Under the pieces are notes generated by a model. That model searched no databases and was not told the origin of the DNA. It saw only the letters and a list, made by a program, of their open reading frames with translations. The position numbers were made by a program, and so were the translations under genes. A DNA stretch of 64,000 nucleotides from an uncultured Verrucomicrobia subdivision 3 bacterium (GTDB taxonomy: Bacteria; Verrucomicrobiota; Verrucomicrobiia; Limisphaerales; UBA11358): assembly GCA_903858275.1 (NCBI GenBank), contig CAIOIC010000085.1, positions 21,081-85,080 of the forward strand. Direction: 5' to 3'. Of the stretch, positions 9,211-17,692 are shown piece by piece. Numbering within the stretch: the stretch's first letter is position 1; every line of letters begins with the position of its first letter.

Positions 9211-10997
9211 ACCTCTTTATTCCGTTGAAACCGCGGACGGAGATGTTTCATAAATTCGGCATCATTGACGCCAACGAGCAAGCCCAGATCACGAAGGCGG
9301 CGTTCCAACATGGCGCGGTTATTCAACAAGTCTTCTCGGGAAGCGGAGACACCAGGCGGGCATTCATCCACCCAAATTCCATAGCGTTCGCGTAAAATGC
9401 GAAGGAATTCCGCGAACGAGAGCACGCCTTGACGGGCAATGAGGTGCAGGTGAACAAGCGTTTCGAGAACAGTATTTGAAAGAATCATAGACCTCATATC
9501 CATCATTTTTCTTTTACGTCCCGCAATCGTCCTAGAGACACGTCTTTTGCGGCCTAACCCATGGGCCTCGTTCAACATCAAACAAGAGTCAATAAATTTG
9601 AGCGGATTTGAGTGGAGCAGCTTATCACCCATCATGACACACATGCTTTCAGCGAGTATCCGTAAAGGGTCTTTTGAAGTTTTCGTCCCGCGAAGGATTT
9701 CAACAGCCTCAGTCTCGATACCTTCGGTTTCGAGCCGCGCCGCCAGCGCTTCAATTTTCTCAAATAAATCATTCAGTATTGCGTCGGAGCGCTCGTGTTT
9801 TTCAAAGCGGACTCGTCCCAATAAGTTAAGCCAATCCGCGGTGTCTGGCCCCTTGGGAGTATGATCGCGTAATACCCGATCATATCTGCATTTTGCATCC
9901 AGGATTCGAATAGCCATCAAGCTTGAAGATGACTGATCAAACAACCGCATAACTTCTTCAAATGAACGCTCTGATAGATCACGAAGACGCGAGTCGCTTC
10001 CATTTGAGGCATCTGCAAGCACAGCTACTGGCTTCTGGTCCAGTTTCGGGGTAATATTCCCACTACTGTCCCAGGCAACAGCAATTTCGCAACTTTCCAA
10101 ATAAATGCATAAAAGGCCTAAGCCAATTAATGATTCGAGCATGGGAGTGATCGACCGCCTCGGAACAACATCGCCATACTCTTGAAGAAACCCTGTTAGA
10201 TCGTCTCTGAAAACATCGGCTGCACGCTGTGAAAGCGGCCACAAATTCTGAATGAAGGGAAGAGCATTGGCGGTAGCCCGGGCCGTCTCCGGTGCTTCAC
10301 CGCAGGCCATAGCCAACCTAACCATTAATAACTCCTCTATGGAAAGCTGTGCTTGCTCATCGAGCGTGTCAGTGCACAAATTAGCTATGTTGTCACCGAA
10401 TTGAACCCCCCGTCCAAAAATACCCAAAAACAGATTTTTTTCAGGAAAACATCCAACTGGAAAAGCCGTGTTCGCGGATGCTGAAGTTGGCTTTAGTTTC
10501 TGTTCATCACTCTGATTTGCAAGCAAGCTAACTATCATTTCAGGGACATAACGGAGATGTCCTACAAACGGCGGCAGGTCGAGCCAGGAAGCAAAGAAGT
10601 GGACTGGAAACGCCCGTTGAATTTCTATTCGCTGCCCCTCTTCGTGGCCTTTGTTTTCAAGTTGGTCACAAAGAATAAGATCTCCCAAAATGTCCTTGGC
10701 AACTTCAGAGTCGAAGCCAACAAAATGTTTTTCATCTTGAGAAAGTTTAGCAGCCACCGACCACACATCTGCTCTGCGATCAGGCAAACCAAACGTGTTC
10801 TGAAACCTTCCTTTCCCACGCCGACAACCACGTCGACACATATAAAAAACTGCGGGAAGCACTGAACCCACAGCAAAACCTTGCGGAGTCAAAGGCAACA
10901 CCACTAGGGTGTTGGCAGTCCAGATCAACTCTTTGAGTGGTTTGGTGAACACCTCCTCAACGATTGCACTTGCGATCTTACCTTCGTTTACGGGCAT
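9207..10997 (-). CDS. Unrecognised 596-aa defence protein (MAD7-like by position)
   Basis: No catalytic motif is visible. The N-terminal 60 residues contain a hydrophobic stretch (LVVLPLTPQGFAVGSVLPAV) followed by a very basic patch with CRRGCRRGKGR, which could be a membrane anchor or a DNA-binding tail. The rest is helical, with a basic segment near residue 505 (RKRRVSRTIAGRKRKMMDM). It sits between the kinase and the large ATPase, overlapping the kinase stop by about ten bases and the ATPase start by ATGA. That invariable position suggests a structural or adaptor subunit, like MAD7 in MADS or DptG in Dpt systems. I cannot confirm homology to either. It shows no truncation. Confidence 0.75.
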   Translation of the reverse strand: MPVNEGKIASAIVEEVFTKPLKELIWTANTLVVLPLTPQGFAVGSVLPAVFYMCRRGCRRGKGRFQNTFGLPDRRADVWSVAAKLSQDEKHFVGFDSEVAKDILGDLILCDQLENKGHEEGQRIEIQRAFPVHFFASWLDLPPFVGHLRYVPEMIVSLLANQSDEQKLKPTSASANTAFPVGCFPEKNLFLGIFGRGVQFGDNIANLCTDTLDEQAQLSIEELLMVRLAMACGEAPETARATANALPFIQNLWPLSQRAADVFRDDLTGFLQEYGDVVPRRSITPMLESLIGLGLLCIYLESCEIAVAWDSSGNITPKLDQKPVAVLADASNGSDSRLRDLSERSFEEVMRLFDQSSSSLMAIRILDAKCRYDRVLRDHTPKGPDTADWLNLLGRVRFEKHERSDAILNDLFEKIEALAARLETEGIETEAVEILRGTKTSKDPLRILAESMCVMMGDKLLHSNPLKFIDSCLMLNEAHGLGRKRRVSRTIAGRKRKMMDMRSMILSNTVLETLVHLHLIARQGVLSFAEFLRILRERYGIWVDECPPGVSASREDLLNNRAMLERRLRDLGLLVGVNDAEFMKHLRPRFQRNKEV

Positions 10998-13900
10998 ATC
11001 AGTGAGGGGTTGATGGCTTCACAGGCCAATTGCTGTTCCGAGAGAGACCGCTTGATTCCCAAGCGATACAAGGTTGTATCAGACTTGGGATTACAGGCAA
11101 GAAGGTGGCCTTCGTCCTCCTTGGCGAGTCGTTGGGTAAAAATGGCCAGATTGGCAAACAGGTCATCTGAGCGCAGTTCACTTAATTGCTCGCCCGAAGC
11201 CAACGACAACAGCGTATGGAACAGTTCATAGCCCATGGACAAAACGTCTTCACGGCCGTTCGCGGCCCGGTAAACCAGATTCAGGCGACGCGGAAGTATT
11301 GGGAGCGGGATGTCTCGAACCAGCGGCCATTCGGCTTCAAGCCGGAAACGATCCAGCGGTTTCTCGACCCAGAAATACGTTTCGGTCGGTGTGCGCGGCG
11401 TGATGCGCAGTGGAACAATAGCGCTGCGCACCAAGGCCAGTGGCGGCAGGCTTTCAAGTTGGGAAATGCCGCGACAAAGACGGGAGCAAAGATCGGCATT
11501 GTCCGCTGCAGACCTGAGAGCAGCTTCCTTGAACAGGCGCAAATGATCGCCATTCGCCAAGGGGAGAGAATTGGAATCGCCTGTCAACGCCTCAAGTTGT
11601 GCCTCGCTCCACTCCAGGTAAGCACGGCGGCGGGCAGAATCGCGCGCGAGACCAGGATAACCTTGGCCCGCACCCGGAACTTCGCGAGCAGTGCGACCCA
11701 TAAGCCAGCGATCCAGTTGAGGGTGTGATTCAAGCGCGGGATCCAGTGCGGCAAGTTCGCGAAGCAGTTCACCTTGTCGAAAGGGCGACTCGGGGGAAAA
11801 GAGCATATCCCAAAGTGAACCTGCTTTTAGTCCTGGATCATTATGTAATTCACTGCAGCTATTAACACCGAACAAGACGTAACTAAGCACACCCCGTAAT
11901 TCGCGGGTCGTGATGTGAATTTGTCCCCGCTGATGGACCGCCTGCAACGCATCGCTTAGACGGGCCCGCAAGCGTTTGCCTAGGTCTTCTTGCGGAGTTC
12001 CAGCCGGGGCAAGCAGGCGATGCGCATAAGGACCAGCGGTGCAACGATCCCAAGCTTCACATTTCAGACACGGCGCCCATGTCTGGGCCGCCCGCTCACC
12101 GCCCAACAATCGCCGAATTAGTCGGTCCAGAAAATCGTCGGACCATTGTCCGGCGGGTGTCCGCCCACCGACGAGTGAACGATGATTCAGGCTGATGAAC
12201 TGGACGTGAGCGGGCGTGGCTCCGTCTTCGTCATCGTGCGAAAGAAAAGAACGGAGCGCGCGGGTGAATGAACTGGGGCCAGAAGTGTGCTCGCGGTTTT
12301 CAAGCCATTCATAAAGACGTCCATCGTTGATGGCCAGCAAATGGGCAATGTCATTTTCCGGCAAACCATTCAGGAAAGGCTGGAGTATGTCGTCGAGTAA
12401 ATCGTTAGCACTGCGGCCCTGCCACGATGCCGATCCATCGAGGTTGGCGCGAAGCACCAAACCATCAGTGGTTGTGGCCTCCCAGATGCGGTTAGCAGAC
12501 TGGTGCCGGGTAATTCCAAATTTTGCCGCCAAGTGTTGAAGCAATGCCGTCTTGCCATCCCCCGCATTGCCACATAACAAAACCAGGCGCGTGGTGCGGG
12601 AGCGAACAGCGTCGAACAAGGCTTGTTCAAGCGGGGTTTCAACATAGGTGGCGAGTGCGAAGTCACTATCCAGACCCCGAGTCTCAATGTTGCCATGAGG
12701 TGAACCAGGATAAATCCGGAGAAGTGAATCCAGCCATTCAACCTGCTGTTGGGATCGTTGGACCACTTCTGGAACAGGCGTAACTGGTTCGTTTGCTGGG
12801 GGAATCTCCCCGATGCCGAGGGAAGAAAGGGCGCGAATCGCGGCCTGGGCATCTTGGAAACGACGGTCGCGGTCCGGGTGCGTGGCCTGATCCAAAAAAG
12901 GGGCGAGCTTGGGAAGCGATTCTCTTTCGCCCGTTCGCCAATCAAGACCATGGTTTTTGTCCATGGCACCGTGAGGGCTAGGGAAAGCGGAATGGTTGAA
13001 AGCAACTTCAAACAGACTGGAAGCGAGCGCAAAAAAATCATCTGAAGGTTGGAGGCCTTCACGGCGTTGAGCTTCGGGCGAACAATACGCCGTGGCGCCA
13101 GTCCCCCAGGATTGCTTGGCCACGGCAGTGACAAGGTCGTAGTCCGTGAGAGTCAAACCGCCACGATCGCAAATCAAGTTGCGCGGGCTGACATCGCCGT
13201 GAACCAGTCCTTGGGCGTGCAAGGCCGCGAGCGACTGACAAACCTCGGTGCACCAGCGGACGAGGAGGTTTTCGACCGATTCATCGCCGGCCTCTTCAGC
13301 TGCGATGGCCAAAACCCCGGCAAGGCCGTCCAGCGAATCTCCCTCGATCCATTTCAGCAAGGCAACGATGCGATCCTGCTGCCAATTCCGGGCCGTTTCA
13401 AAAACGACGGACAGGCCGGGAGACGTGGTGTGACTGCGCACACGCTGGTATGCCTGAAGGGCGGCGCGACCAGAATCCGGCGACTTCATCACCTTGGCGA
13501 CGAACGTCCCATAGTTTTCCCCGCTGGCTGGATCAACCTGCTCGACTTTGAATGTCCTCCCGACCCCGCCTGAACCCAAGCGGCTGACGATTCGCAATGT
13601 CATGTCACGAAAGGGAAGAAGCTGGCCTTCCGACCAATATTCGGCTGGCGGAATTTCCCCCTCGTCGGGTGGGGCGAAGGGAAGTTCAGGTTCAGGAGCC
13701 GCAATTAAACACGCACGCAATTCCGTTTCGATGGTCTTCAGTGGGGCGCGGGATTCTGGGACATCCACACACCCCAAGAGCAACGCTTTTCGGGCGGTTT
13801 CGGCCTTGCTGTCCGTGGCATTGCCAAACACCGTGAGTAAGGCGGAACAGAGGGAGAATACATCGCTGAGTTGGGAGGCGGCAGCAAGACCGCCGGCGCG

Positions 13901-14998
13901 AACTTCAGGAGCATCAAACTCGGAATCGGTTGGTTCAACGGCGCCGAGGGTCTGAGTGTTGGGCAGTCGCGACAGGCTGAAATTAACGAAGACGGGTTCG
14001 TTGCGAGAAGCGACCAAAACACTCTGCGGACACAGATTGCGATGAACAATTTTGACTGAATCCGGATCGGTGAGTCCGTGAATGTCGTGGAGAGCCAGGC
14101 AGCAGTTGGCGGCGTATTCGATGCGTTCGGATGTAGTCCAAGACGCATCCACAGCCCGCTCGGCAAGAGTCGGCGCGCCGGGATCAATCAAAGTGAAGTA
14201 GGACAACTCGCCGGGAAATTCTGGCAATTCGCGGAGCGTATCGCGGACGCGCGGCACGAAACGCGTTTTCTGTAGCATTTGCAGGGCGCGGGATTCTCGC
14301 TCGGCCTGTCGTTCTGGATTCTTTTCTTCGCTGGCGGAGATATCGTAGAGATGAAGAATTACGCGCTCCTTGGTGCGCTGGTGCGTGCCCGTGTAAACGC
14401 GGTGGAATGCCTGCTCATGGGGCGTTTGAAGTTCCAGATTCTGATAAGTCGCGATGCGGCGAATCTTGCCATCCAACTGCAACTTGGCCGCCGGTTCAAG
14501 CGTGCCCGTGAGGAGTTTCACTTGCGATTCGTTTAACTCGCCTTGGGGAAGCTCACGGAAGATTTTGACCAGTTCACGCAATGTCCATACCGGCACGCCA
14601 CGAATAGTTGAGGGTAGATTGGGGCCAACCGGTTCACGGGTGATCAGAAATGCCTGATTCACTTTGGGGCTGTCTGACAGGGCGCGTTTGACCCGACCAG
14701 CGAACCGTTTGGCCTTGGCCGTTAGTTTTTCCGCCTCCGCCTCGGCGCTGGCCCGGTTGTTGTTGATCCAAGCAGCGTCCCAATGTTTGACTTCAATTAC
14801 AAAAATTCCTCTGGGTCCAATGGGGACGAGATCCAAGTCATCTGACTGGTGCAAGGGAGATGACGATGAGGACAGTCCCGCGAAAACAATCCAGGGCGGT
14901 GCATCCACCAAGGCTTCGAGCGCGGTTTTGCACCTGGTTTCGGCGGCAACCTCACTGGCGTTTACGGCCTTGCTGAAGCGGATGATTTTTACAGCCAT
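10988..14998 (-). CDS. NERD-pseudokinase-kinase-ATPase fusion (PglW/MAD6-like)
   Basis: Four parts can be read. Residues 1-170 form a NERD nuclease-related domain with D56 and the E69-V-K71 signature. Residues 185-440 look like a protein kinase fold but carry HRN (319-321) in place of HRD and NFS in place of DFG, so this is a pseudokinase. Residues 460-730 form a second kinase with glycine loop LGSGGVGRTF, lysine in AKVMK, catalytic HGD (600-602) and TDYD (618-621), which look active. From 780 on there is a P-loop ATPase (Walker A GNAGDGKT at 810-817) with a Cys cluster C977/C980/C986. PglW of BREX type 2 and the MADS kinase MAD6 share the NERD-kinase theme. It probably senses infection and phosphorylates partners of the operon. 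Start ATG 14998 overlaps the small upstream ORF. Confidence 0.85.
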   Translation of the reverse strand: MAVKIIRFSKAVNASEVAAETRCKTALEALVDAPPWIVFAGLSSSSSPLHQSDDLDLVPIGPRGIFVIEVKHWDAAWINNNRASAEAEAEKLTAKAKRFAGRVKRALSDSPKVNQAFLITREPVGPNLPSTIRGVPVWTLRELVKIFRELPQGELNESQVKLLTGTLEPAAKLQLDGKIRRIATYQNLELQTPHEQAFHRVYTGTHQRTKERVILHLYDISASEEKNPERQAERESRALQMLQKTRFVPRVRDTLRELPEFPGELSYFTLIDPGAPTLAERAVDASWTTSERIEYAANCCLALHDIHGLTDPDSVKIVHRNLCPQSVLVASRNEPVFVNFSLSRLPNTQTLGAVEPTDSEFDAPEVRAGGLAAASQLSDVFSLCSALLTVFGNATDSKAETARKALLLGCVDVPESRAPLKTIETELRACLIAAPEPELPFAPPDEGEIPPAEYWSEGQLLPFRDMTLRIVSRLGSGGVGRTFKVEQVDPASGENYGTFVAKVMKSPDSGRAALQAYQRVRSHTTSPGLSVVFETARNWQQDRIVALLKWIEGDSLDGLAGVLAIAAEEAGDESVENLLVRWCTEVCQSLAALHAQGLVHGDVSPRNLICDRGGLTLTDYDLVTAVAKQSWGTGATAYCSPEAQRREGLQPSDDFFALASSLFEVAFNHSAFPSPHGAMDKNHGLDWRTGERESLPKLAPFLDQATHPDRDRRFQDAQAAIRALSSLGIGEIPPANEPVTPVPEVVQRSQQQVEWLDSLLRIYPGSPHGNIETRGLDSDFALATYVETPLEQALFDAVRSRTTRLVLLCGNAGDGKTALLQHLAAKFGITRHQSANRIWEATTTDGLVLRANLDGSASWQGRSANDLLDDILQPFLNGLPENDIAHLLAINDGRLYEWLENREHTSGPSSFTRALRSFLSHDDEDGATPAHVQFISLNHRSLVGGRTPAGQWSDDFLDRLIRRLLGGERAAQTWAPCLKCEAWDRCTAGPYAHRLLAPAGTPQEDLGKRLRARLSDALQAVHQRGQIHITTRELRGVLSYVLFGVNSCSELHNDPGLKAGSLWDMLFSPESPFRQGELLRELAALDPALESHPQLDRWLMGRTAREVPGAGQGYPGLARDSARRRAYLEWSEAQLEALTGDSNSLPLANGDHLRLFKEAALRSAADNADLCSRLCRGISQLESLPPLALVRSAIVPLRITPRTPTETYFWVEKPLDRFRLEAEWPLVRDIPLPILPRRLNLVYRAANGREDVLSMGYELFHTLLSLASGEQLSELRSDDLFANLAIFTQRLAKEDEGHLLACNPKSDTTLYRLGIKRSLSEQQLACEAINPSLICP

Positions 14999-15090
14999 AG
15001 ACTATTTACCCTTTGGTCTTGGCGACGCAGGCTCACGCCGAGCATCACGCGCCCGTCAAGCATATCGGTTGGTTGCGTGACGATATTCAT
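14989..15090 (-). CDS. Possible 33-aa small ORF between Res and kinase genes
   Basis: An ATG at 15090 opens a 33-codon frame that ends in TAA at 14991-14989, overlapping the ATG of the kinase gene. It fills the only sizeable gap in an otherwise overlapping operon. The product would begin MNIVTQPTDMLDGRVM and end in VNSLWL; it has no recognisable motif. No clear Shine-Dalgarno precedes it. It may be a coupling leader that carries ribosomes to the kinase start, a tiny regulator, or chance. Confidence 0.3.
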   Translation of the reverse strand: MNIVTQPTDMLDGRVMLGVSLRRQDQRVNSLWL

Positions 15091-15097
15091 TTATAAA

Positions 15098-17692
15098 TCA
15101 ACTGGCAATTAATTGCAGCATCAGCCCCGAGCGCCAGGTGGCATACGTTTTATTGCGCACCTGCTCAAAGAAGCTGGTGTAGTCCTCCGGGGAGAGAAAA
15201 TAGAAGTGGTATTGCCACGGTTCCTCCGCGGCTTTAAGACGTTCATTCAACGCCTCGAAATGTTTAAGCCCATCGCGGCACTTGGCTTTATTTCGGTTTG
15301 CATCGTCGTCGTCGGCTTTCACCTCCACGACCAAAATATGATCCGCCTCACGGATCTTGATGAAGAAATCCGGGTTGAAGTGTTCATTAGCAACATGCGT
15401 CCGGGCCGCTTTGGCTGGCTTGTAAGAATACGGAAAAGCATATCCGCCCGTGTTGGGCATTTTCACAAACGCATCAAATAGGTGCCCATTCTCGAACAAC
15501 AGGTCCGAGAATTTGCGTTCCGGCTCATGGCTCGCGTAATGGATATTCCACGGCGATTTAAACATCGTCAGGTCAACCTGCTGAATTCGGGAGCCAATGG
15601 CTTTGGCTTGATCTGAAGCATCGTCGCCGTAGTCGGCACACATCTTCCTGAACTTCTGATACTGTTCCCACAGGTGAACTTCGTGTCCGCTGAACGGCTT
15701 GGCATCCTCCGTCACGGCATAGATTGCCCCATGCTCTTTGAGGGAGCTTTCCGACACCGACTGCCGGGGCACCGCCTTCAAATCGATATGGATAATTCCC
15801 TTTGCCGTCTGGCTCATGCGCGGGTGTTCTTTGTCCAATTCCCGGAACATGGGTCCAAAACTCTGCTGGAGACGCAGAAAATTTTCCTTGCTCAGAAACG
15901 TCTCGTCCTGCCACGCCGCTTTGAGCCGCGAGACAATGAATTCGCGTATCCGTTTCTTCGGCCAAGCCTCAGCGATCTGCTCGTCTTTCTCGCGCAGGAA
16001 AAGCCGGATTAGCCGCACCGCGTCGTCGATCTCAAACAGATTGTGATGCTGAATTTCCACCGCGAGGGTTCCGGTGTCAGAAAAAGTGGAATACTCCGTG
16101 GTCTTCCGATCCTGCGGCTGGAACTTCACGTCCGGTTCTTTGGCCGGTTCACGCTTGGTCTCGGTGGTTGTCTGCTCCGGCTCGTAACGCAAATTGTGCA
16201 ACGGAAAGACATACTGGCTGCGGCGCGGGTCATAGCCCCACGACAGCGTGTTCTCCACTTCGAGCACTTCCTTCAACAGATTGGCGATTTCTTCGGACCA
16301 CGCCTCGTGATTGTTGATTTTCACGCGTGGCTGCGCCGGCAGTCCTGGCGGCACGCGGAGGCCACGCCCTAGCACCTGTTGGATGAGCAGCTTGGAGTTG
16401 AACGCCCGCGACTCGTGGGGAACAACCTGAAATACGTTCTTCACATCCCAGCCTTCGGTCAGCATGGAAACCGATATGATCCACTCGACTGGGCTGGCCG
16501 TTTCATCAACCTGCTTGAGGGCGATGAGGTTTTCCTGCCGACGTTTCTCGGGTGAATCATCGTTATTGCGCGGGCTGTAAACCGCCTCGACCCGGGCTTT
16601 GACCGGGCCGCTGGACGGCACGCCGGAAGTGACCCAGATGGCTTTCTTCTCCGCCTCCTCACGGGTGATGGATTCTTTTTCAACCAGAAAATCCACCAAC
16701 TGACGCCAGACTTCCACGCACGTTGCAATCTCTTGGGTGACGACGATGGAGATCGGCTTTAGATACTTCCCGTAATCCTTCCGGTTCTGCTGATGAATGG
16801 CGTAGGTCTTCTGCCAATCGTGTTCGGTGTAAGTATCCTCCACCTTGTAGTCTGGTTTCTTCACCACGCCGTCGGCGATGGCCTGCTTGAGGCCATAGCG
16901 GAAAACCACGTCCGGGAAATAATCATTATCAACGTAGGGGGTGCCCGTGACATTCACGATCTGGTGAAACCAGTAATCCGGGCTCTGCAAAAATTTCATC
17001 CACTCCTTCATCGCCTTGTCGGGCTGACCGAACAGGTGGTGCGCCTCATCGTTCAAGACCAAGGTGCGCATCCCTTTTCCCTTGAAGCTGTCCCGGATGG
17101 ATGAACCGGTGTTTTCATAAACAGCGTGGATGTTTTCCACACAGATGTCGCCCGCCTGAATCGTCTGGTTACCGCGCTTGATGCTGGGGATGGGATGAGC
17201 AGCCTCCAGCTCCTTCATGATGCCGGACAACTCGCCGTTGCCCGCGAGCATGGTAAATTTTTCTATCAATCCTTCCTCGATGGTCAACGACGGGCACAAG
17301 ACGAGGACGCGATCCGCCAAGCCCTCCGCCAGCGCAATTGCCGCCAAGGCATACATGACGTAACTCTTACCCGTGCCGGTGGCGAGGTCCAGCGATGCCG
17401 ATTTACGATTCCGCAGCGGCATCCGGATCAGAAAATAATCCACGCCAGCCTCGTGCCGCTGGCGGATGGACTCGTTGTGGCTCCAGTTTTCTTTAGCCAA
17501 ATCTTCAAGATCCCGATACTTATCGGACACGAGGAAGCGCAATGTTGCGCGCACGGCATCCCGTTGAAACTGGTAGCGTTCGGAGCAGAGCAGATTTAAA
17601 AAGGCATCATACTTGTGCACCACCGCCTCCACGGCGTCGCGTTTGTCGTCCACGACCAACACCTGATCAGCAATGCGGAATTGCAGGCTCAT
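15098..17692 (-). CDS. res: Type III restriction enzyme Res subunit (helicase-nuclease)
   Basis: The 864-residue protein is a superfamily 2 helicase: Walker A TGTGKS at 105-110, DEAH at 215-218, and motif V/VI with MLTEGWDVKN and QQVLGRGLRVP around residues 420-460. The C-terminus carries a PD-(D/E)XK nuclease: P774-D775, then E790-V-K792 in HILVVEVK. This is the standard order for Res of type III restriction-modification, which needs Mod for DNA recognition. The start ATG overlaps the Mod stop as ATGA, so the subunits are translated together, in the usual Mod-then-Res order. Length fits Res (about 850-1000). All catalytic residues appear intact, so it should be functional. Confidence 0.92.
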   Translation of the reverse strand: MSLQFRIADQVLVVDDKRDAVEAVVHKYDAFLNLLCSERYQFQRDAVRATLRFLVSDKYRDLEDLAKENWSHNESIRQRHEAGVDYFLIRMPLRNRKSASLDLATGTGKSYVMYALAAIALAEGLADRVLVLCPSLTIEEGLIEKFTMLAGNGELSGIMKELEAAHPIPSIKRGNQTIQAGDICVENIHAVYENTGSSIRDSFKGKGMRTLVLNDEAHHLFGQPDKAMKEWMKFLQSPDYWFHQIVNVTGTPYVDNDYFPDVVFRYGLKQAIADGVVKKPDYKVEDTYTEHDWQKTYAIHQQNRKDYGKYLKPISIVVTQEIATCVEVWRQLVDFLVEKESITREEAEKKAIWVTSGVPSSGPVKARVEAVYSPRNNDDSPEKRRQENLIALKQVDETASPVEWIISVSMLTEGWDVKNVFQVVPHESRAFNSKLLIQQVLGRGLRVPPGLPAQPRVKINNHEAWSEEIANLLKEVLEVENTLSWGYDPRRSQYVFPLHNLRYEPEQTTTETKREPAKEPDVKFQPQDRKTTEYSTFSDTGTLAVEIQHHNLFEIDDAVRLIRLFLREKDEQIAEAWPKKRIREFIVSRLKAAWQDETFLSKENFLRLQQSFGPMFRELDKEHPRMSQTAKGIIHIDLKAVPRQSVSESSLKEHGAIYAVTEDAKPFSGHEVHLWEQYQKFRKMCADYGDDASDQAKAIGSRIQQVDLTMFKSPWNIHYASHEPERKFSDLLFENGHLFDAFVKMPNTGGYAFPYSYKPAKAARTHVANEHFNPDFFIKIREADHILVVEVKADDDDANRNKAKCRDGLKHFEALNERLKAAEEPWQYHFYFLSPEDYTSFFEQVRNKTYATWRSGLMLQLIAS

